Both the position numbers and the translations under genes were made by a program. Of a stretch of 64,000 bases of DNA, positions 1 to 11,272 are shown piece by piece. The stretch is from positions 930,001 to 994,000 of the forward strand of contig JBCAML010000002.1 of the NCBI GenBank assembly GCA_038503075.1, given 5' to 3'. Position 1 is the stretch's first letter. Each line of letters opens with the position of its first letter. This stretch comes from Gyromitra esculenta (Eukaryota; Ascomycota; Pezizomycetes; Pezizales; Discinaceae). The notes under the pieces were generated by a model. That model searched no databases and was not told the DNA's origin. It worked only from the letters and a program-made list of their open reading frames with translations.

Positions 1-230
1 TACTATTATCCTATCATGCTTATCACGCTGCCACTTGCGGTAGATATAGATATGGGTGTAGTTGATGACTTTATGTATCTCTTTTAAAAGTCAACTGCCA
101 AGAGCATCCCTAGTTGCATTACATATCTCCTAGCTCTGACTCCCTTTAAGTCTTCTAGAACCATATATACCTCAAGATCCAAACTACATGACACTAATCT
201 CCCTTCTTCCTCACCGCCACTGCTTCCAGA

Positions 231-740
231 CTAACTGAATCGTTTTTTGTCCAGGGTCGCCGCCAGAGTGTCCATAGCTTCCAGAGTGTCTGGATGCTCT
301 GTTCCTAAAACTCTCTGTCTTGCCTCTACCACTTCTAGTTGCAATTCTTCTGCCTCGCTCCACCGTTTCTGGTTTGTATATGTATTTGACAGGTTGATCA
401 TAGCCTTTAGAGTACCCGAATGCTCCTTGCCCAAAACCCTCCTCCTTGCTTCAACCACATGTATTTGCAGCCCTTCAGCCTCCTCCCACCGCTCTTGATA
501 CATGTAATTCTTCGCAAGGTTGTCTAGAGATTTTAGGGTACCATGGTGCTCTCTGCCTAACACCTTCTCGCTTATCTCCACCACTTGTAGCTGTAGTTCT
601 TCTGCTTCCTTCCGCCGTCCTTAGTGTATGTAAGTGCCCGCTAGATTGTCCATCGTCGTTGGGGTGTCTGGATGCTCCTTTCCTAGAACCTTCTGGCTCA
701 CCTCCATTACATGTAGCTGCAGCCTCTCTGCTTCATCCCA
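231..740 (-). pseudogene. C-terminal TPR tail of the NLR, cut off by nonsense codons
   Basis: This stretch continues the NLR in the same frame and encodes about three and a half further 42-aa repeats of the form LGxEHPxTLxxMxNLAxxYxxQxRWxEAE. It ends naturally with LAATLDKKRFS and a stop at 231-233. It is separated from the rest by TGA at 741-743, where the repeat pattern expects Arg before WDEAE, and it contains TAA near 622, where the pattern expects Gln (H-Q-G-R). Both stops are explained by one C-to-T change (CGA to TGA, CAA to TAA). It is either a decayed tail or an allele that no longer reads through. Confidence 0.75.
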
Positions 741-1690
741 TCACTCTAGCTTCATGTAGGTCCCTGCAAGGCTGGCCATGATTATCAAAGTGTCTGGATG
801 CTCTCTACCTAGCAAACGTTGCCGAGTTTCCACCACTTGCAGCTGCATCACTTCCGCTTTCTCCCAAAGCCCCTGGCTCATGTAGGTTCCCGCCAGGTTG
901 GCTATGGCTATCAAAGTATCTGGATTTTCTTGGCCCAGCAATCTCTCTCGCAACTCTACCACTTGTAGCTGTATTTCTTCTGCCTCACTCCACCGTTCTT
1001 GGAACATATAGACCCCTGCCAAGTTGTCCATAGCTGACAGAGTCTGGGGATGCTCCTTGCCCAATATATTTTGGGTTGCTTCTAATACTTGTAACTGGAG
1101 TGTCTCTACCTTCTCCCATCGACCTTGGTCCATGTAGGTCGATGCAAGAACGCTTAAAGCCTGTAGAGTGCTCGGATGCTCTCTACCTAGCACCTTCTTG
1201 CTCATCTCCAGTACTTGTAGTTGAATCATTTCTGCCTTCTCCCACTGCCCTTTCCTCCAGTAGATCCCTGCCAAATTCGACATGGCTATAAGCGTGCTTG
1301 GATGTTCCTTGCCTAGTACTCTCTGGCTCGTTTCTGTAGCTTGTAGCTGTAATTCCTCCGCCTCGTCCCACCGTCCTTGTTGCATGTAGGATCCCGCAAG
1401 ATTGTCCATGCTTACTAGAATTCCTGGATGGTCTTTGTCTAACACCTTCTCCCTCCCCTCTCTCACTTGCAACTCAAGCATTTCGGCTTCCTTCCAACGC
1501 CCTTGAGCCAGATAATTCACCACTAGGTTGCCCATGGCTGTCAAAGTGTCCAGGTGCTCTTCGCCCAGTATGCTTTGGTGTGACTCCACAACTTGTAGCT
1601 GCAGCTCCTCGGCCTTCTTAAACCGTCCTTGTTCCCTACACACTTTTCCTATTTCCTCTATACCGTTAACGAGGCGCCTTTCCGTCAGCT
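231..1690 (-). repeat. Tandem 126-bp TPR coding repeats
   Basis: About eleven tandem coding units of 126 nt (42 aa) lie head to tail. Each starts with LQLQVxE, passes through an LGxEHPxTL core and ends with a GRWxEAE-like helix end. The units are similar at DNA level, so they can expand, contract or convert. Arrays of near-identical TPR or WD repeats at the C-terminus are typical of fungal NLR recognition domains. Confidence 0.75.
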
Positions 1691-4600
1691 CACCATCAAG
1701 GTATTTCTTGATATTAATGCTGACTGCATCTACATGTCCCATGATCCTACTTTCGTATTCCCAGTTTTCTATTGTTTTGTAATTCGAGTATTGAGTTGCG
1801 GATCCGACAAGTATCACAGCTTCCCTTGCTTTAAACTTGCAATCGAAATCCCCAAGGCGTTCGCGAGCCCATTGGTGAACTAAAGGGTGAATATCAAAGG
1901 TGTAGTCCGATTTTTTCCGCTCGGCTAAGGAATATGAAAATAGCAACCCTAGAGAGTCACCTATTGAGAGATCTACCAGAAACGTTTTAGCTCATGGTCA
2001 TATGATCGTACTATTTCCAAATCACATCTTGTACATATACATACCATTTCCCCCCAGTCTCTTCCCACGACGTAGCAAGTCTTCCCGGATATCGCTACTG
2101 GACAAGAATGCGCATAATAATAATAAGTCGGCAGCTTCTTCATTCTCTTCTTTGATTGCCTGAAATGATATTTCCCAGGTTGTCAAAATCGTTCGGTCGC
2201 CATAGTTCCAAACTGCACTCGGTGGCTTCTCACTGAGAATCTTACTTAACATTATATCGTATACGCTAGGATAGTCTTTTAGTGGCATCCTACGGGTAGA
2301 AACGTAGGCTCCAGCTTGTACGATAGCGAGCGGTAAGTATCCAAGCTTTTCGGTAATTTCCGCTGCCGCAAGGTTGTCTGTAAATTCTGTTAGTAAAGAT
2401 ATCCTATTCTACTGTAATGTACTGATAGCTAACTTGCTTTCTAGGCTACTCTCCAGCCTTGCGCTCTTGAGGAGCAAGACTATCCCCTCTGTTTTCTGCA
2501 TTATCGCTACTTCCAGCCCTATCCCAAAACCAGCACATTCGGGCCTCCTACTCGTCATGATTATTGTACCATGAGGAGCCGATGGAACAAACTTTTGTAT
2601 CCCATACTCCAGGTCATCAAGATTGTCGAAAACAAGAAGCCAATTTTTGTTTTCCTCCTTGGTGAACCATAACTTCACTCCTTGGACTACACGTTGGGTG
2701 TTTTCTTCCTCGGGAGAAATATGGCCATTCTCATCCACTGCGCCAACCATATCAAGGTTCTTTGCGATTAGAAGATAGTCGGGTGTAGAATTATGCGCGA
2801 TCTTTGCGTGTTGCTTCAACAACTGGAAGGCTATTGCTAAGAATCCACGAACCGTCGTCTCTCGCGTGGTTGCGTCGACCCAGAAAACTGAAGAAAATTC
2901 TTTCTGGTGGGCATAAATGTATTCCAAGGCTATTTCTGTTTTTCCAACACCTCCTGTACCATGAAGAACCACTGGGGTTGATCTACTGCTACTAGTCTTG
3001 TCGTGGAGTGCATCAAGTAAGTAATCCCTCCCAGTGAAAGCCAAGTTCCTCCGGTATTCCAGCTCGAAAGGAATCTCAAAGGTGATTGTCATAACATTCC
3101 TTTCAGCAGCTTTACAGATTCTTTGTCAGCACCTGAAGTGCTTTGTCTTCAACTGCCTTATGATAAAAACTTGCGTACCTCTGACCCTCTTATATCGCTG
3201 CCAGCTCTCTATCGCCTTCTTCGGGGCAGTTTCAACCATTAGCCGAATGCATTTGGAAGCTTTTTTGAAACCGTCATCTTTTGCCGATTTATATTTTACT
3301 AAATTCTCATGGTCACTATATATTGAATATACTTCAGTATTAGTAGCGCCTGGCACCACTGCAGAGATCCTAGGTACAATCTTGAAAGTATCAGCTTCTG
3401 TAAACATATAACCTATATAGTTTTAAAACTTACAATACTAGTCCCAGATGGCGGTGGGTATGTTTCATAGAAGAACTTTGTCTCAAAGTCTTTGCTAATG
3501 TGGTTGTACTGCTCAAGCTGCTTTTGGAGCAACCCAGAACCTTCCTGTAGATCTCTAAGGATATTATGATTTGTATCTGTAAAGAGGGAAGCAATGTTGA
3601 GCAGCACTCGTTTCCATTGGAGACTATCTGCCCCTTGATGAGGCGTGCCGAAGAAAAGGATACCACATGTAGAAGTCTTTATTGCATTGTGATCCTCTAG
3701 ATTATTTTCATTGGCAGAATTTGAATGGATAAGTGCCTATAATTCTGTTAGAAATACTGCGACTGATTGAGTGTAACTAGAGTAACTTCACAGTACATCA
3801 TTTGGTATACTTTGCAGTCGAAGGCTTAATCTACCTTTAACCGATAAGAATTGATTTAATCTACCTTCTGAGTTTAATCTACTCCTAATCCTGTAGCAAA
3901 CAAATCGATATAATATCATTGCTGTGTGTTACCTTGACAATTAAATTAGTGTGCCGGGAATAGATTAAACTCAGGAGTTCGAATAAACCAGCCGTTATCG
4001 GTTAATGTTAGATTTTTTTTGGCTATAATTGAATGAAGAGTACATGTAGTTTCACACCTACATCTTTGACGATAATTCTCCCTATACTATGTGCAATAAA
4101 AATTATTGCACGCTCTTCAGCCTAAAAGAATTGTAAGCATAGTTTTTCCAATACCTGGCCGCAATATATACGTATGTAAGTAAGCCTACATTTGTTCCTT
4201 TTCTTTCCTGCTTGAGATCTGTGATCAAGTCAATCGCATGGTCGTGCAGCGTCTGGTGACTAAAAGGCGCTGAGCCACGAGTTCTACCGTCATATCCATA
4301 GGTTAAAATACGAATGTTCGGAACTACTTTAGGCAGCCCTTGATCATCATCGAGCCAAGAAAATCCATTTTCTGCGATCCAGCTACCTTCCCGGTGACCG
4401 TCAAGCCCATGAACAGCAACCACGCTAGATATCTTTTAGCATAATACCCCGACTTTTGACAGTAATTAGAGAATCCGTACTCAACAACTGGATCTATCCC
4501 ATGGACCAAAACTTTGAATCCAAACGACCGTTCAGTGGTATACCTGCGATTAACTTGAGCTGGAGGAGCAGAGATTTGAGGAAGGGAGGTTCGAGAAACA

Positions 4601-4752
4601 GACACAAGATCAGTAGTGGGTGTCTGAGGTGTTGGGTGTGGAGGACTGACGATACGCAGCGAGGTAGAGCTATGGTTTAGATGTTGAGACTCCGAATTAC
4701 CTCGACCTCGTTCCAGATATCTCCTAAATATATGCCTACATCCACTACACAT
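741..4752 (-). CDS. Fungal NLR (STAND): SesB-like hydrolase, NB-ARC and TPR
   Basis: NLR-type intracellular receptor of the kind linked in fungi to non-self recognition and cell death. My model has exons 4752-4481, 4424-4190, 4121-4062, 3736-3439, 3397-3179, 3109-2423, 2377-2045 and 1972-741, giving 1111 aa to a TGA at 741-743. After about 75 disordered residues comes an alpha/beta-hydrolase domain of SesB type: VVAVHGLDGH, then the nucleophile motif IAHSIG, then FFGTPHQGAD. The NB-ARC follows, with P-loop GTGGVGKT at about residues 412-419, Walker B LLVFDN near 520 and LGYLPLAI. HPLVHQWAR precedes 42-aa kinesin-light-chain-like TPRs from about residue 815. The 45-nt intron 2378-2422 removes an in-frame TAG. 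The fifth exon boundary (intron 3398-3438, 41 nt) is the least certain. Reading continues in frame past the TGA into three to four more repeats, so the gene may be recently truncated. Family assignment is from motifs; the biological role is inferred. Confidence 0.85.
3822..4015. mobile_element. MITE-like palindromic insert inside an NLR intron
   Basis: An imperfect inverted repeat of about 60 bp flanks a roughly 70-bp centre. The left arm has TTAACCGATAA at 3837-3847 and a GAGTTTAATCTA block at 3867-3885. The right arm has the reverse complements at 3995-4005 and 3957-3976. There is no coding capacity. It lies wholly inside the 325-nt intron 3737-4061 of the NLR, whose other introns are 41-72 nt, so the insert explains the unusual intron length. 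I could not define a target-site duplication. Confidence 0.6.
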
Positions 4753-7752
4753 CCTAGAGGTAATCAACGATTCTTAAATAGAGGGGAAAAGTAATCACAG
4801 GTCTTGTCTCAGCGAAGTGAAGTGTAGGAGAAGGAGGTCTTGAAGATTCGACGCAGGGTACATGACAGCTATATGTGATTGGATGGCGAAGTTGCACGTG
4901 ACTCAGAAGGATTCGCTATCGTGTCTCTCAGGCGGGAAAACATAAATATTAGTAAGAGACTACATGTATGATACCACGGAAAACATTTGTATACATGTAT
5001 ATCTGGAATGCCATAACCCCGCGCACGGCAACAGTACAAACAGAATAGGTAAGTAGTATTACGGAGCGAACTAAAAATGCCTCTTGTGAATGATTGCTAC
5101 TCTAACCATACACTCTTGATCTAGCTCCATCCTGCTTCATTAAAATGGCCGCTCTCGCTGAACTCCAAAAATCATCTAAATTAAGCCAACCTTTTTACTA
5201 TTCCAAGCATTGAGAAGGGCTTGCAGGACTCGTCGATATGCGAAATTTTGTTACAACCGGGAGCGAGAGGTTTCCCAACAATTTAACTCCAACTACATAC
5301 AGTACATCTATTAGATTCCCATCTTCTGCAGATATGTTCTCACCTAAACGCTATCTTCTATAGACACGCGTCGAAGCTCTAATAGGCTTTACACAGGACG
5401 AGCTTTGCCAAGCCCGAGTGATATCACATGACTATAATCCAAATTCGGTAGGAATTGTTGTCAGGAGATAAAACATATCGGTGTTAAGTTTATTATTTAA
5501 GGAGGTAGATTACATCTGTTACTTCGTGCAGAATCACTCAAATGCCCAATATGTGGCTTTTGCAATTTAGTGAATTACATAAGAGGGGCGATCTTAAACC
5601 ACCTCTCTTCTGCTTACCACGAGTTCCTATTCGGTTGGCTCCCTACTTGGTCTTTTCCGCTACTTTCGCTTGCAACATGTGGCTAAGATTATTCGGATTA
5701 TATTTCTAAGGAGATCAGGGTGGCGATTCTTTATTGCGAAAGTCATTATTTCTCTAACATCGAAGCCTATCGCATCTCTATAGTAGGTGGAAATATCTAA
5801 AAACACAAAGCATATTGCCTCAATGATATCGAGAGGAGGTTGAAGCTACTCGCAAGCTATGGAACTCACATAGACGAAGTCGAACCCTAGTAAGCCCGTC
5901 TTCAAACTCAGAGCGCTGGACTCGACACAACAGCTAGCCCCCGATTAAACGAGTGTTTTGCCGATTATAGCCTACACCGTTATGGAGGCTATTTAGAAGA
6001 AAGAGGTAAGTGGCGGCAATATAGCCCCCAAAACACCAAACCCCTACCGAAAATTCCGAGAAAAGGTGTTCAAAGCGTCAAAGATCAATTCACAAGATAG
6101 GGAATGTATACGCCTTAGAGAGATGGAATCATTCGCTGAAGCTGTAAGTTCTTTTTTCCTCTTTCCCCTTGGGTGAACATATGTACTAACTGCCACTAGG
6201 GGAATACCGTTGTACAAGAACAAAACAGATTGAGGACCATTGACCGAAGGGGTTTCAGAATGGTATCCTCACGATTCCCTCTTATCATATCTGTCTCTCG
6301 ATCGCCTATCAATGAATTAGTTTATTCGGGAGATATTATTTTTCCTGCCCATTACTTGCAATAAGGTAATTATACGCTGTATTATTAACCTCTAGAATTT
6401 TAACTAAAGATCAAATATAGGATAGAGAGGTATGCTTTCTTCCTTATAGAGCCTTAAATTGAGATGTGGGATTGAGTATCACTGTAACGGTTCTGCCTGA
6501 TGCCTGTGCTAAGCGACGAGACCGTGAGCACAGCTTGCCTTCACAGTTATTCACGATTATGGCGCGCACAGTTTTAAACTTCGACCGCCTTTTTGAGCTC
6601 TAATTCTGGGTTTCACAATAGAGCAAACTATAGAAGCAAAGCTAAGTAGTCTCTAGGAGCATAGTCTAGACGCTAATTAGCTTTGTATGGGGTAAATAAT
6701 TTTGTGGCTGCGGCAGAATTAGACTTCACTTTTGGGTGTAAAAAGCCTTGATGTGGAATGTTCCAAAAAGTGCCGTGATCATGATGAGATATACTCAGGG
6801 AAGAATAGTATCATATTCCATTATTTGAGGTAAATATATGTGTAAAAGGTATCAGATGGTACACCCCCGACAAGAAGCCCCCTGAAAAGCACCAATGGTA
6901 GAGTTATCAATGGTAACAGGCATTGGAGGGAAGATGGGACTATGTTGTGTGGGTACTATTTGTAAGACAGTGACGTTCCACACCTCATTACGATTGGTCA
7001 AGGTCTAAGACTGCGCGCGCCATAGTTTTATATTAGTAAAAAATTCGAAAGTTTCCTCCATTCCAAGTCGTTAGGCGGAATAGTACATGTACCGTTTGGA
7101 GGGCCTTTGGAAAGAAGAACGAAATCGATATGAATTAACTTGCAGAGATACGAGGCTGTTTTCGGGATAGCTCAAGGTAAAACTCTGTTCACTGTGGTTG
7201 CACAGGCTTTAGCATGCTTAATAAAGCCCAAGTACCACGTTATCAGTCAGGTTAGCACTATAGTAGTAAGTTACTGGCATGGGCTGGGCACAACACAAGC
7301 TACCTGTCTGTTCTACGGGTCTTCCGACGGATCCCGAGAGAATTTTATCGCGATAGCTAGAATTATTCATCTTAGTAATAAATCAAGTATAATTGCATCG
7401 AATTGCGTGCTAGCTGACAATTCCACCGTTGTCGCGTCTGGGAAGCGGGGGAACAGGGATAGCGAAAAGTCCAAGTTGATGTCTGCAGTAAAGAGCGAAG
7501 TTGTAGATTTCCGCAACTAGGCGATGCACTTTGCTCGGCAAAGTGCGGGTGGGGTTTTGGTGACGTTGGGATTGGACTTCTTTGAATCTCTAGAATTCCA
7601 GTTAAATACCCCACCCCGCACTCTAGATTCAACCTCATCTCCCTCCATACCACTGCTTGTTCAATTGCCACTACTACTGCTCATCTATCGATACCTTTTC
7701 TTCAATTACTACTACAAACATACAATCCTCTCGACCAAACCACATCCACACA
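4753..7752. other. Intergenic, no supported gene
   Basis: This is 3 kb between the NLR start and the epimerase start. I find no domain-bearing reading frame. The sequence is AT-leaning, with three TACATGTA palindromes nearby (4971, 4992, 7084). The last 130 bases before 7753 are pyrimidine-rich, as expected for the epimerase promoter and 5' leader. A 126-codon open frame at 7140-7520 has no recognisable features and I do not call it. Confidence 0.5.
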
Positions 7753-8918
7753 ATGGCCACTAAGATCTTTGCGTAAGTCTTTTATTCACTTTTATTCAAT
7801 TTCGACGGGCTTCGAGCTCTGTTTTCTGAAATTTTGTCACTAAACTAATATTCCTGCTTTCAATTTTAGCACTGGCGTGTCCGGCTACATTGGCGGAACC
7901 GCTCTAGATGTCATCATTGCCAAGCACCCTGAATACGAAATAACTGCTCTCATCCGCGACCCAAAGAAGGGAGAAAATCTGACCGCCAAATATCCAAACG
8001 TTAAGGTTGTTTCCGGCACTCTCGACTCTGGATCCGTCATTGAAGAAGCAGCGTCAAATGCCGACATTGTCCTTCACTTCGCCGACTGTGATCATGTTCC
8101 CTCTGCCAAATCCATCGTTGCTGGCCTCTCCAAACGCACCACTCCTTCGTACCTGATCCACACTTCCGGCTCAGCCATTCTCCCTAATATTAAAACCGAT
8201 GAGTTTGGCACGTACGATGCTAAGATTTACGACGATATCAAGGATGTTGGTGTAATCACCTCTTTCCCGGAGGACGGCCATCTTCACCGTGATGTCGACA
8301 CAATTATCCTCGGTGGTAATAGCAGCACTCTAAAGACCGCGATTGTTTGCCCCCCAACTATCTACGGGCGTGGTTCCGGCTCTGGAAACAACCGCAGCAA
8401 TCAGGTCCCCGGGCTCGTGAAAGAGACTCTGAAGCGTGGAGAAAGCTTTCAGGTCAATCAAGGGAAATCAGTTTGGAACAACGTCCACATTAGAGATTTG
8501 GCAAACCAGTATCTGCTCCTTGTCGAGGATGCTGTGGCGGGTGGCAAGAACGCAACTTGGGGTAATGAGGGATACTACTTCTCTGAGAATGGAGAACATG
8601 TTTGTCTTCCAGCTCTCCTATAGAATCTTGCGTGTGTATTCATTGCTAATCACCAAACAATAGACCTGGGGTGAACTTTCTGCAAAGATTGCCGCTAAGG
8701 CTAAGGCTAAGGGGTACCTTAAGACCGACAATGTTGCCTCCCTCTCAAACGAGGAAATTGCGAAAATCCACCCGTTCGGCTCCATTTTGTGGGGATCAAA
8801 CTCTCGTGGCAGGGCGTCTAGGGCTAGGGAGGTGCTGGGCTGGAATCCCACAGAAGAATCATTGGAGGATACGTTGGATGCTCTTATTGATCTGGAAGCA
8901 ACAAGTCTGGGTTTGTAA
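7753..8918 (+). CDS. NAD(P)-dependent epimerase/dehydratase (extended SDR)
   Basis: Exons 7753-7772, 7870-8599 and 8664-8918 give 334 aa. The start ATG follows a CA-rich leader (CACAATGG), and the first 20-nt exon is needed to supply the beta-1 strand MATKIFA. The Rossmann motif TGVSGYIGG is at residues 8-16, ADIVLHFA marks a beta-strand of the fold, HTSGS is the conserved serine region, and Y-D-D-I-K at about residues 127-131 fits the catalytic YxxxK. PPTIYGRGSG and NNVHIRDLA are typical of nucleoside-diphosphate-sugar epimerase-like extended SDRs, and the length (about 330 aa) is normal. It should be a soluble oxidoreductase; the substrate cannot be read from sequence. It is the only clear housekeeping-type gene on the plus strand here and has no operon-like partner. 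Confidence 0.9.
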
Positions 8919-11272
8919 AATGTCTATGTACCTGTTAATAGGGTCGTTGTATTGAGAATAGTTTGCAATTTTCATCGGTAGAGAATAGCACAAATCAAAT
9001 ACAAGTACAAACACAACATAAATACTAAGTTTTCGAATAGATGGGACCTGAGTGAACTTAGAGTACAGAAGTATCTAGAGAGACATTCTAAACTGGTTTT
9101 CTGATTCTGTTGCCTACAAGCCCAACAAGAATCTCTCTTGGTTGGCACCACCGCTGAGAGGATTGAGACTAAGATACCGAGAACCCCTGCCCCTCGCTCC
9201 ATTTAACTGTTAGAAACCTCCCGTAACTAGCTCCTGACTCGAGCACTATACTTGAATCTAGTTTAGCAATATCCTAGTCCTCATTCCAGTCTTTTAAGGC
9301 TATCCCAGAAGCATATAGACCGCGCTTCCTCCCCCCACCTCTCCCAGCCCCTCATACTTACCTAGTGACGAACATCCTGTGTTCGTGTAGACGAATTTCC
9401 GGATTATTTACCCGTCACTGCACAACGAGGGGATGGATTTTTCTCCCAATGGTCTCTGGACCTTCTGGGTTGCTTAGTTTTTGATATAGTTTGCTTGTCG
9501 AAGTCTTCAAGTAGCAATGGCGGATCTACCGTTTGCTGGTTGAAGGTGGAATTCGTTTACTGGAGTATTCGTCTTCTAGAGTGGAAGCTAGGATGGAGAG
9601 ATAGAGGGGAATTTCTTTTTTTTTCTTTTTTTTTCCTCCCGTTAGCTGCTTGGATGTGACCTGGGTATCAATGGAAGAAACTAGATTTATTGTGGGTTCG
9701 TGGTATCTTTAGATAGGAGTAATTTGTACTATTGTATACCTGCTAGCGTGGAAGTGAGCATGAGGGCGCTGGTTTCGAATTCCCAGAAGCTACCATACAT
9801 CTCTAACCACCTAATCGTAGCCTATGTGCTGCGCATAAGGTCACGCTCCAATCTAGTTTGATGAGCATATGTCATGGCTGATGGTCCAATAAATACACCA
9901 AGATTTGCCATAGATAACAAAAATAATATACGATATCGTGGACTGAGAGTGTTTCGGCATTGTCAGGGTATTCGGCTCCTCGGTATGCAAGGACGCTGAC
10001 CGGAACGGATGGCCCGACTTTCAATCAATATTGGCCTTGTAGATAGCCGTATAGCAAACTTTGAGATAGAAAAACGTCCGGGATTCCCTGTAGTGCTTTT
10101 TTAAGTTGCATGGGCTAGATACTTTATTCCACTAATGGCCTTACTAGTGCCACTCCGAAGAGAGTGTAAACCTCAATTGCCTAGTCCAACCTGTGTTTCG
10201 CTTTCACTCTACACATCATATTTCCTAAGTTCCTAGCCGCGGAAGTGCTACATTCCACGAGGGTCTCCATAATCCATATCTTAGCAACACTCGATTAGAA
10301 CGGTCATGTTTGCGTTAGGGATCATAAAGAATCACTCGAATGTCTTGGCTCTGGGTTGTTGGAGAAGCTTCCTAATACGGGATGTCTCCACGGGTGTGGC
10401 TTCGGAGTCGGAAACGATTGAGAGACAGGTACCTGAGCACACGGGCACTTGGGCGCCCGAAGAACTATTTAGATAGAGGTCGTATGCCCACCTCTCGCAA
10501 GCAAGCAAGCAAGTCTAAGCAATACAAGCAATCGAGTCTTCTATTCCTCCCTACGCACTCCAATATTACAACATGGGTTATCCGTTCATCAGTCTCTTGC
10601 GTCACGGGCTTGGTTGAACTAGGAAAGTTGTAGAACCTTCCGGTTATTAGCTTTCTCGCCCAGCTCGACCGCATAAAGCAAACCCAGCTCTGTATCCTAC
10701 ATGAGCTTAATTATCTTCGCCAAAACATTCGTGAGCTTCATTAAGACTTCGCTAATCTTCGCCAAGACTTCAGCCAGCGTACATGTCAACACCATCATTT
10801 CCACCTTATTAAAGTCGATTACTGATAGTGAAAATAGGGACGGGGAATTATGTGTTGCTAGGTTTTAATGTTTAACAAGTATTATATTCGCATTTTTCTA
10901 GTTATTTGCTACAGGAACGAAGTTCACTGTGTGGCTGCTAACACTTGGAACGCGAGGACACGATATACCTGTAAGCATAGCGGGGCATAAGCCGAGGATT
11001 ATCAATCTTTAAAAAGACTTTATTTAGGAAGAACTATTACAGAGTATATGCCTTAAAGATGTTATGCCCAGGTGCAAAGCCTCTTAGTTGTTTGGCTTTG
11101 ATGGCGGTTTTTTCGGTTCTTACAGACCGCCATAACCATAGGAAACAAATCTAAAATGTGTTTCGTTCCCAGCAGGTATAAAACACAGGATTGCACTAAA
11201 ATCATTCAGTTAGATAATTTCCATGCCTATATAGCTATGGCATCATATCGACTATTTTGTTTTTTGTAAATC
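8919..11272. other. Intergenic, with a possible decayed coiled-coil fragment
   Basis: No complete gene is visible in these 2.35 kb. A short plus-strand frame at about 10655-10789 reads as a heptad-like helix (LAQLDRIKQTQLCIL, then LRQNIRELH, stop, DFANLRQDF) interrupted by one TAA, suggesting a relic of a coiled-coil gene. The rest is AT-leaning without recognisable structure. Confidence 0.35.

Noticed and set aside
2409..2411. In-frame TAG inside the NB-ARC region of the NLR
   Set aside because: It lies within a 45-nt intron (2378-2422) with GTACAT donor, TACTAAC branch site and ACAG acceptor, so it is spliced out rather than a nonsense mutation.
7140..7520. 126-codon plus-strand open frame upstream of the epimerase
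   Set aside because: No domain, poor start context, and residue pattern not protein-like; it overlaps what should be promoter sequence.
9360..9420. Short inverted repeat around GAACATCCTGTGTTC and AGTGACG/CGTCACT
   Set aside because: Arms of only 5-7 bp in AT-leaning DNA; expected by chance.
9745..9805. tRNA-like GGTTTCGAATTCC word
   Set aside because: It has extra bases in the T-loop and no matching acceptor or anticodon stems could be folded.
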